This document shows, one piece after another, positions 56,463 through 64,000 of a stretch of DNA of 64,000 bases. This DNA comes from Plotosus lineatus (Eukaryota > Chordata > Actinopteri > Siluriformes > Plotosidae), in contig CM045745.1 in NCBI GenBank assembly GCA_024760905.1, positions 650,501 through 714,500 of the forward strand, given 5' to 3'. The notes under the pieces were generated by a model that ran no database searches, was not told the origin of the DNA, and saw only the letters and a program-made list of their open reading frames with translations. The translations under genes and the position numbers were made by a program. How positions within the stretch are numbered: the stretch's first letter is position 1; the number at the start of each line of letters is the position of its first letter.

Positions 56463-57384
56463 TGTACTTGGGTATATGCACATGTAGCTTAGTATAGTTA
56501 CTTTGTTGTCTTTTATGCAGTTTCTTTTTATAATTGCTGCTAAACAAAGAACTGTACGTTGATTTTCACTGTTCATGCAACAGTTGACGAAGATATCTTA
56601 TCGTGATCCTCCAAAAATTGTGCCATGTGACTAAATTTAAGTAGAGTCAAACAAATAAATTATACAGTATTTTTGTTGACTCGGAAATCAAATATGGTGT
56701 TCGTTGTACAGTATATTTAAATATTTTTGTCTTTCGAAAGACAGTTGTTTAACTAACATTAAAGTTTTCTATTTATCATAAGGTCTAATATTGGTGAATG
56801 ATACGACAAAAATACGTCATACATAGCGTTAATATTACGTCACAGTTTATAGCGTAGTTTCTAGGATGGCACAACAATGTTCAATCACAGTATCTATGGC
56901 ATTGAAAATGCTGATTCGTTATTTAGCACGGAGGCTGCTGTAATGAAGAAACCGACGACAAACCGCCTGGGAGTGAGACATGCAGGAGGAAACTGAGGGA
57001 CCTGGCAACCCCGTTCTGACAGTTGTGCTTCTGCGGCACTTGGCCGTGTGTGGTGTGGTGTGTGTTACACAGAAATGTGTACGTGTTTCCGGAGAGGCCG
57101 CTGCTCGGTTTCGAAGCGGTTTGTGTTCGAGTGATGGAGTTAGGACTGTGTTTTCGATTTGTAATACGAGCACTGACATCTTACTAAGCGCACTTTTGCC
57201 GTTGTCTGGAGGCTGTGGCAGAAAAAGCAGCTGTTCCTGGTGTTCGGCGGATTTCCTGACTGTTGCTCGTGCGGGATGTTTTTCTTGTGGTAGTAGCAGG
57301 TTGGTGCTCGAAGCGCGAGCTGCGGTTATTCAGGGGTGTTATGTGCTGACTGAAACAAAACGGTGCGTCACGGCTAGCTACAAG
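56463..57384 (+). promoter_or_regulatory. MARCHF6: MARCHF6 upstream region and 5' UTR
   Basis: Composition changes from AT-rich to GC- and CpG-richer at about 56980-57400, as expected for a housekeeping promoter without TATA. Frames within it (for example 56980-57606) have no recognisable domain and I regard them as chance. Confidence 0.5.
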
Positions 57385-57403
57385 ATGGATACTGGAGAAG
57401 AAG
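57385..57403 (+). CDS. MARCHF6: MARCHF6 coding exon 1 (E3 ubiquitin ligase start)
   Basis: ATGGATACTGGAGAAGAAG encodes MDTGEE plus one base, followed by GTACAG. Mammalian MARCHF6 begins MDTAEED with its first coding exon ending at the same phase, before the RING-CH exon. MARCHF6 (TEB4) is a multi-pass ER membrane E3 ligase of ER-associated degradation. Neighbouring ATPSCKMT on the same strand supports the call, since the human genes are close together. The next exon (a RING-CH start such as ICRVC) was not found up to 64000, so intron 1 exceeds 6.5 kb. The exon is very short, so the evidence is mainly length, phase, wording and synteny. Confidence 0.78.
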
Positions 57404-57930
57404 GTACAGTCCCTTTCACCACTTTAACATCTTGTATAATATTAAACGGGGTTTTTTGCAGGTCCTCTGAAACACCAGGTTGCCACGTTTCCACAAACGA
57501 CAAAAACAGGAACTCACGTCCGTTCGTGGTCCGTATTGTAAGGTTAGCTAGCTTAGCAGGGTTAGCTGGCCCACCAGGGACAGTACTGTACTCCGTGTGG
57601 CCCTGACTACTATTGACCTGTTAGCTTCTTAGCTAGTTAGCTAGCCAGCCTTCAGCTTTCTGTTTCAAAAAAAAAAAAGTCACATATCCATCTGTTGTGA
57701 CTTGTTAAATAGCTAACATTCGTGTCATCAGCTACGAGGGCGCAGAACAAAAGGAACTTTGCATTTGAATGTCAGTCATCATTATCATATTATCATCAGA
57801 ACCATTGCTCAGCGAGAACTAATCGACACTTTCTGACCAATCAGATTCGAGAATTCAACATTGTGCGTCAGAGCGCGACATTTTCCCAAACACGTTTGAA
57901 CACCTTACTTTCAGGGTTCATCATGTAAAA
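57404..57930. other. MARCHF6 intron 1 start, no feature recognised
   Basis: A-run at about 57667-57678 and repeated GCTAGCTTAGC-like words. No gene. Confidence 0.5.
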
Positions 57931-57931
57931 G

Positions 57932-58060
57932 GTCGTGGTGCTGGCGCAGTGGTTAATGGACTGGGATACTGATCAGAATGTTGGTTGTTCTAGTCTCGTC
58001 ACCACAAAGTCGTAACTGTTGGTCCCTTGAGCAAGGCCCTTCACTCTTACCTATTTTTAT
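57932..58060 (+). repeat. tRNA-derived SINE fragment of another family
   Basis: GTGGTGCTGGCGCAGTGGTT with TACTGATCAGAATGTTGGTT, followed by CCCTTGAGCAAGGCCCTTCA, the conserved body of a common fish tRNA-SINE. Unrelated in body to the RTE-tailed SINE. Confidence 0.7.
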
Positions 58061-58308
58061 CTCCTTAAAATGCATGCAGTTAAGGGTGACTCCCAAATTA
58101 CGTAAAAATCAAAGAAACATGCTGTAAAAGAATGCCACTTGTTGTAATAGCACTTAAGAGAAGATGCACCAAATAATTAAAGATGTCAAAAATGCAATCT
58201 TTATCTTAACTGTTACACATTAAAAGGGAAAAGAAACTGTGATGAAGTAATAATCATCTTTCCCCCCACTTAACTTTATCAGTACTGCAGTTATTACAAT
58301 GAAATGTT
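58061..58308. other. No feature recognised
   Basis: Intronic AT-rich sequence. Confidence 0.5.
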
Positions 58309-58317
58309 GTGTGTGTA

Positions 58318-58386
<69 letters not shown>
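58309..58386. repeat. (GT)n(AT)n microsatellite
   Basis: GT repeat followed by about 23 AT units. Confidence 0.95.
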
Positions 58387-58388
<2 letters not shown>

Positions 58389-58742
58389 TCAATGTGGTGT
58401 CTACATATCTTGGCATCATGCAGGCAGGAAACTTCTTGATAATCATTACTTGTTTATAAATATACACAAGAACAATGTTTTCTGTAAAGCCTTGTCTGGA
58501 ATAACACAACCACAGAAGGGATTAAAAAAAAAACATGAAATCATTGATTTTTTGGTGGGTGGTGATTGCTTGCCAAGTTTCAGTCTTACACCAGTAAACA
58601 CAGCAGCCTCCAGTAAACACACTGCACCTGATAAAAATCACCATAAAACTTGACCATAACAGTCTTGAGAGACTAAAAGACTTATTTCCCAATTATGTAT
58701 GCCTGTTGTTGTGATTTTTTGTTGTTGTTGACTTTGATTGAT
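58387..58742. other. No feature recognised
   Basis: Intronic sequence without a repeat or frame I recognise. Confidence 0.5.
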
Positions 58743-58861
58743 TCATTCATTTTCTGAACTGCTTAGTCATAGTTAGGGTACAGGGAGGCTGGCACCCATC
58801 TCAGCCAACTTTGGGTGAGGGCAGAGTACACTGTGGACCGCACACCAGGCCATAATAGTGC
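58743..58861 (-). repeat. SINE-like dispersed fish repeat, copy 6, interrupted
   Basis: ATTCATTCATTTTCTGAACT tail and AGGGAGGCTGGCACCCATCT body, cut at GCACACCAGGCCAT by RTE-J. Confidence 0.7.
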
Positions 58862-59318
58862 TCTCTTCTTCTTTTCCTTTCAGCCATGCCCTTCAGCGGT
58901 CGCCACAGCGAATCACCTGCCTCCATCTCACCCTATCCTCTGTATCTTCTCTTACATCAACTACCTTCATGTTCTCTTTCACCACATGCATAAATCTTTT
59001 TGTTCTTCCTCTAGGCCAGGGGTCGGCAACCCAAAATGTTCAAAGAGCCATATTGGACCAAAAAAAACTTTAAAACAAATCTGTCTGGAGCTACAAAAAA
59101 ATAATCCTCATATAAGGTTTATATGAAGGCAACATAGGCTGTCGGTGTATATTAGCCTTCTATCAAAATGACTAAGTAGGCTAAAAATACATAATGAGCA
59201 TTCATGATTAAATGTTTATTTTCCCTGCAGCGCGTCCTGGAGACGACGACAACACGTGACTACTCTGTTGTACGATATTTGGTGCTTTAAGTTTAACTTC
59301 CATTACTATATTAATGTA

Positions 59319-61233
59319 CACTGGTACCTCACCTTACGAAATTAATCCATTCCAGAAGTGGTTTCGTAACCTGATTTTTTCGTAAGTTGAGTAGCATTTT
59401 ACATGTAAATTGCCTGATTCGTTCCAAGGCCCACAATACTACCCCCTAAACCCTTTAAAAATTATAAAAGTATACCTTTTAAGGCCTCCTTCTGCTTCAA
59501 TATCGTACCGATGGTAGACGGGTTTTGGCCATATTCCTTTACGATATCACTCAACCGCATGCCATGAGTCTGCTTCTTGTTTTCACTCACACCGGGAATC
59601 ACTTTCACTGGGAACCACACGTGCGTGTGTGTGTGCATGTGTGTTGACCATGTCTTCTTAGCAGAGTTATAATCTTACAAATATTTATGCAAGGTTAAAA
59701 GCTTGAGCCAAAAAATAAATTTGCAATGAGCACACTCGAAAAACTCACGAAACAACCGTAACTCTGTCCTTTACACGTGTTAGAACTCCGTGACGAACAA
59801 TGGGTCAAAGGCACACGAAAAGCATCATGGGTATTATGGAGATGCAGCTCCATAATAGCCAATGGGAGGCCAGCGGGGCGGGGTGTTGGGAGATAGCCAA
59901 TGGGAGAGCAACTCGTGCATTGTTTGAATTTTTGAGATGGTGCATTTCGTAACGTGAATTTGTTTCGTATCCTTCTTCTTCTTCTTTTCCTTTCGGCTGT
60001 TCCCTTCAGGGGTCGCCACAGCAAATGATCTGCCTCCATCTCTCCCTATCCTCTGCATCTTCTACTCTTACTCCAACGACCTTCATGTCCGCCTTCACCG
60101 CATCCATAAATCTTCTCTTTGGTCTTCCTCTGGGCCTTTTGCCTGGTAGTTCCAACCTCAGCATCCTACGACCAATATACTCATTATCCCTCCTCTGTAC
60201 ATGTCCAAACCATCTCAATCTAGCCTCTCTGACTTTGTCTCCAAAACATCTAATATGTGCTGTCCCTCTGATGTACTCATTTCTGATCCTATCCATCCTC
60301 GTTACTCCCAAAGAGAACCTCAACATTTTCATCTCTGCTACCTCCAACTCTGCCTCCTGCTTTTTCCTCAGTGCCACTGTCTCTAAACCATACAACATTG
60401 CTGGCCTCATCACAGTCTTGTACACTTTTCCCTTCATTCTTGCCGATACTCTCCTATCACACATCACACCGGACACTTTTCTCCATCTATTCCAACCTGC
60501 CTGCACGCGCTTCTTCACCTCTTTTCCACACTCTCCATTGCTCTGGATTGTTGAGCCTAAGTACTTAAAATCCTCCACCTTCTTTATCTCTGCCCCCTGT
60601 AACCTCAAAGTTCCTCTTGGGTCCTTGTCGTTCACACACATGTATTCTGTCTTACTAAGACTAACCTTCAATCCCCTCCTTTCCAGGGCATACCTCCACC
60701 TCTCTAGATTTTCCTCCACTTGGTCTCTGCTCTCACTACATATCACGATGTCATCTGCAAACATCATAGTCCATGGAGATTCTTGTCTAACCTCGTCTGT
60801 TAGCCTGTCCATCACCATAGCAAACAAGAAGGGGCTGAGAGCTGACCCTTGATGCAGTCCCACCTCCACCTTGAACTCTTCTGTCACACCGACAGCACAC
60901 CTCACCATTGTCTTGCATCTCTCATACATGTCCTGCACCACTCTAACATACTTCTGTGTCACTCCAGACTTCCTCATACAATACCACAGTTCTTCTCTCG
61001 GCACCCTGTCATATGCTTTCTCCAGATCCACAAAGGCACAATGCAGCTCCTTCTGACCTTCTCTGTACTTCTCTATTAACATCCTCAAAGCAAACACTGC
61101 ATCTGTGGTGCTCTTTCTTGGCATGAAACCAAACTGTTGTTCACAAATGCTGACCTCTGGAAATTTTAGGTAAATACGTTTCGTAACTTGGATTTTTTGT
61201 TTGTTGGGTCTTTCGTAAGGTGAGGTACCACTG
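59319..61233 (+). mobile_element. TA-flanked mariner-like MITE inside hAT-2, carrying RTE-K
   Basis: TA|CACTGGTACCTCACCTTACG and CGTAAGGTGAGGTACCACTG|TA (61234-61235) are near-perfect inverted repeats. The inner arms also pair (CGTAACGTGAATTTGTTTCG against ACGTTTCGTAACTTGG). RTE-K sits between. Confidence 0.8.
59970..61158 (-). mobile_element. RTE-K: 5'-truncated RTE LINE with intact 372-codon RT
   Basis: Minus strand 61124-60006 is open for 372 codons without a stop: [120 protein letters not shown], ending ICCGDP, then the GAA tail. This is the best-preserved RT C-terminal part in the window. The endonuclease and fingers are absent by truncation. Confidence 0.94.
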
Positions 61234-61372
61234 TATTGTATTTTGTTCCATTGAGGAAATTATAGAAATTCAATAAAGAAATCAGTGACTCATCAGAGTT
61301 TACATACCTGCACAACAGCTCTGTCTGTTCAATATCAAGCACTTCATATGAATCATCACAGGCAATTGAGTC

Positions 61373-61760
61373 CAAAGATTGTTTCTCCATCCTGCTGATT
61401 GGTTGCAGATGATGTGTACACCTCTTTTTTCTAAATTCGCACACATGTTATCAACGTGATTGCTTGAATCGCGAAGTAATTTTTTTAGTGTGTTTTTAAT
61501 GATTATTTAGGCCCTACCGTGCCACTCAAACCTCCTGCATATTCTCTAGCTTCTGGTAAGGAGCCTAAACGCTTTATTTCTTCATAAATATTATCACAGT
61601 CCAAAATTAAAAAGTTTTTACTTGATCATTACTACATTTTACTGTATTACTGTATTAATGAGTATGACTGCCTATAAAATGTGTTTAAGAATCATATTTT
61701 AGCATATGTAATATACATAAGGTTTTAAAACCACATCAATAATCATTTTCATGATCGACA
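61373..61760 (+). repeat. TIR repeat family X copy within hAT-2
   Basis: Shares CTGATTGGTTGCAGATGATG and TATAAAATGTGTTTAAGAAT with the copy at 14690. Confidence 0.65.
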
Positions 61761-62105
61761 GGAAGGGCCAGAACTGAACCATCGCGATAAACAGTATGCA
61801 GAAGCTTAATTAATGTTATTGATTTGCTGATTGGTGCTGCTGCTGCCTGAATTTTAATGGCCCTTTCCTTCACTGTCTTTGCGGAGAGAGGCATGTCTTT
61901 AATTTTCTGTACTATCTTTGTTTTGTTTTTGAAGTCTGAAAATAGGTGCTCTGATACTTTAATGAATGAATCCTTCAGATGATCACCATCTGTGCAGCAT
62001 CTTTTTGCATTATTATCTCTCGGGTTGCAACAAAACTAGCAGCAGTAATGGGGTTTACAGATGCAATCCACTTATTAACTCTACCTTTGCGCTCCTCTAA
62101 TTTCT

Positions 62106-62348
62106 CTAATGATACTGCAATCGCACTTTTTCTCTCAATCCCAACTCAATGGTCGGCTGCAAATGTAGCATGCCTTCCCTGTAAATGTCTTTACAATTAC
62201 TCTTTTTCTTATTTGACAGCTTCTCATTACAGAGCAAACATACAGGCAATCCTTCCGCATTGGCAATGAAATCAAATGATTCGGTCCATTCTTCCTTGAA
62301 TCCTCTGTTCTCGTCAGCTGTCTTTCTCTTTTTTCCTTCGGGATCCAT
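62106..62348 (-). pseudogene. hAT-2 transposase N-terminus (BED-like finger), truncated
   Basis: MDPEGKKRKTADENRGFKEE, then FIANAEGLPVCLLCNEKLSN with CxxC. Related to 16630-16857 but in a different hAT family. Frame degenerates after about 50 codons. Confidence 0.72.
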
Positions 62349-62719
62349 GTCCCATGACCCCGCCCGCCGTTTGTTTACAACAGCAACCTGCCCGGCAATG
62401 TGTCGCGTTGAAACGTGTGTCGCAGGCTATGATGCAAATCTTTGTTGACAGAAATGTTGAAACATAGGACTAATATTTTTTATACAATTTTTTTAAAACC
62501 TTGGAAAATGTGAAGAATGTTTGTCAGGCTTGTCCTCTTACAGAAACCATATAAAAAATACCTAGCTTTTTTCCATTTTCATACATTTTTGAAAAAGCTC
62601 CAGGGAGCCACTAGGGTGGTGCTAAAGAGCCGCATGTGGCTCGTGAGCCACGGGTTGCCGACTCCTGCTCTAGGCCTTCTGCCTGGTAGTTCCAACCTCA
62701 GCATCCTTCTTCCAATATA

Positions 62720-63525
62720 CAGGCATCCCTCACTTTCCGCAGTTAATTGGGACCGAGATCCCCTCGTGACCACCGAATTCTGGGAAGTAGGATCAACCCC
62801 CCCAACCCCCTGATTGACGTACATGTATATGTGTATATAATATCAATAAATACATTCAATGCTATCAATGCTTATAATTACAATTAAACATGAAAAATAA
62901 TGCATAAGATGTAAATAAAATATGAATACACACATTATGGGCAGTGGTGGTCTAGTGGTATAGGGCGCTCAATTGCTGATCCTAAGGTTGGGGGGTCGAG
63001 TTTGACTCTCCACAGGGTTGTCACTGTCTCCCCAGTGCAGCTAACTGGGTTATCAAAGGTGGGCCATGTCTCTCACTGTCTATGGTGTGAGGCATGTAAA
63101 AGAACCATTGCTGACTTTCGTAAAGAGTAGGCTGCAAAGCCGTCAGCGTGTTTCTGTCCCTTGCTAAAGTGTTTTGTACACACTGTAAATAAACCTGCAC
63201 CTTGCGCACAATCCCAAAACTGTCAGAGTCTTCAACAAGTTGGTTGGACGGTGTATGGAAGAAGACATACAAACGCACGCGCAGATGCGTGTGCACGCAC
63301 TCAGATGTGCACCTCACAAAGTTGTTTTGATGGGGTGTTTTGTTTGTTTAGGTTTTTTTTTTTTTTGCATAGTTGGCCTTGGCCTTGTTTTGCAGAATTT
63401 TCCTTAACTTTTCTCCCTATTCTTCCTTAATTTCCTTATTTTTTTAATTCAATGAATATTAAAAAAAAAAAAGGCGATGCGCTGAAGCCACATGAATTGA
63501 AGTGCAAAGTAGCGAGGGATCCCTG
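62720..63525 (-). mobile_element. MITE-Z copy inside RTE-J, carrying a SINE
   Basis: Left end TA|CAGGCATCCCTCACTTTCCG and right end GTAGCGAGGGATCCCTG are inverted-repeat-like; flanks are TA and TT. The right 200 bp match the MITE at 55347 reversed. Confidence 0.65.
62939..63169 (+). repeat. RTE-tailed SINE, copy 6, head and body only
   Basis: GGGCAGTGGTGGTCTAGTGG head, GGGTCGAGTTTGACTC box B region and body to TTTCTGTCCCTTGCTAAAG. The RTE-like part is missing, unusual because retroposition normally loses the 5' side. Confidence 0.8.
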
Positions 63526-63768
63526 TTTTCACGATCCCTCCTCCGTACATGTCCAAACCATCTCAATCTAGCCTCTCTGTCTCCAAAACATCTTACTTGT
63601 GCTGTCCCTCTGATCTACTCATTCCTGATTCTATCCATCCTCATTACTCCCAAAGAGAACCCCAACAGGCCATATCATTGCGACTTTGATAATTTTGCCA
63701 AAATTAAATGTATTTCAACGACGCAAAAGAGATGTATTTCAAAGATCCTTTAAAGTAATTAATGTAAA

Positions 63769-63924
63769 ATGGCAGCAATTTCGAACCCTTACAAGCAGTT
63801 AGTCCTAGAAAACATCATTAAATTTTGTGTGAGCAATGCAGATGGCACTGTGATGCGCGGCTTTTCATTCCACAGCAAAATTGTGTCTGTTCGCAGTTCA
63901 CAAGTGTGCACTTGGTCCAAGTAA
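63769..63924 (+). CDS. Small ORF of unknown identity with a splice donor at its end
   Basis: 51 codons, MAAISNPYKQLVLENIIKFC ... CTWSK, then TAA. The start has a favourable context (AAAATGG) and an in-frame stop 9 bp upstream. The TAA sits inside a consensus donor (GTAAGT at 63921), so this may be a first exon ending in TCCAA. No family recognised; not the expected RING-CH sequence of MARCHF6 exon 2. It lies after RTE-J in non-repeat sequence. Could be chance. Confidence 0.3.
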   Translation: MAAISNPYKQLVLENIIKFCVSNADGTVMRGFSFHSKIVSVRSSQVCTWSK

Positions 63925-64000
63925 GTTATGACCTTTTGCATGACTTTAAAAAAAAAAAAGTCAGGTAATATTGCATTTACATAGACAGGAACGGTCCAAC

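Larger units (their letters stand above)
59017..62667 (-). mobile_element. hAT-2: hAT element inside RTE-J, 8-bp TSD, carrying nested elements
   Basis: CTCTAGGC at 59009-59016 and 62668-62675 flanks termini CAGGGGTCGGCAACC and GGGTTGCCGACTCCTG. Minus-strand BED-type transposase start at 62348-62106. Holds a mariner-like MITE and a family X repeat. Most of the transposase is lost. Confidence 0.88.
58862..63668 (-). mobile_element. RTE-J: RTE LINE broken into three pieces by two DNA transposons
   Basis: Pieces 58862-59016, 62676-62719 and 63526-63668 read as one minus-strand RTE 3' region: 3' tail, then ...CTCTAGGCCTTCTGCCTGG... , then ...CCAATATA / TTCACGATCCCTCCTCCG.... A possible duplication AGGCCATA flanks it (58847 and 63669 areas). 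Confidence 0.85.

Noticed and set aside
56980..57606. 208-codon frame over the MARCHF6 first exon
   Set aside because: Runs through the 5' UTR and into intron 1 past a good splice donor, Cys/Ser-rich with no domain; explained by GC-rich sequence.
60025..60852. Long antisense ORFs across RTE copies (275-312 codons; also 21417-22322, 16967-17905, 32161-32976, 54346-55029)
   Set aside because: They lie opposite the RT gene in the same register in every copy. The sense strand is purine-rich and rarely uses TTA, CTA or TCA, so the opposite frame stays open by codon bias. No recognisable domain.

Overview
This is vertebrate nuclear DNA, most likely from a ray-finned (teleost) fish. The evidence is split genes with GT-AG introns, a Rex3 LINE, an Expander/BovB-type RTE LINE in at least twelve copies, Tc1/mariner and hAT transposons, tRNA-headed SINEs, an ERV1-type provirus and many (AT)n/(GT)n microsatellites. 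There are no bacterial operons, CRISPR arrays or ribosome-binding sites.

Only two host genes are supported, both on the + strand. ATPSCKMT (FAM173B), the mitochondrial ATP synthase c-subunit lysine methyltransferase, is complete in four coding exons: 7674-7949, 12167-12304, 13740-13790 and 15894-16100 (223 codons). About 41 kb downstream is the 19-nt first coding exon of MARCHF6 (57385-57403), whose remaining exons lie beyond the window. In human both genes lie close together on chromosome 5p, so this looks like conserved synteny stretched by transposons. A 51-codon ORF of unknown identity ends the window.

Layout. 1-4.5 kb: RTE fragment, SINE-like repeats, and an RTE copy fused to a 5S rRNA piece. 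4.5-16.3 kb: SINEs and the ATPSCKMT gene with repeat-filled introns, including a long inverted repeat. 16.3-19.5 kb: two hAT elements, one carrying an RTE copy. 19.7-26.9 kb: RTE-C, a Rex3 copy and RTE-D. 26.9-36.9 kb: a Tc1 fossil split by a TA-flanked MITE that was itself filled by a SINE, a second Tc1 element and two RTE copies. 36.9-43.6 kb: two unrelated LINE fragments, one split by a full-length RTE. 43.8-54.4 kb: a Rex3 copy split by an 8.1-kb provirus, itself split by a full-length RTE. 54.4-57.4 kb: RTE-I, repeats and the MARCHF6 promoter side. 57.4-64 kb: MARCHF6 intron 1 with a four- to five-deep nest of elements.

The strongest observations are the 5S rRNA-RTE chimera inside one 11-bp target-site duplication, a tRNA-headed SINE whose body resembles both ends of the RTE element (a Bov-A-like design), and nested insertions whose target-site duplications give a relative order of events. 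All calls come from reading the sequence. No database search or alignment was run, and fossil boundaries are approximate.
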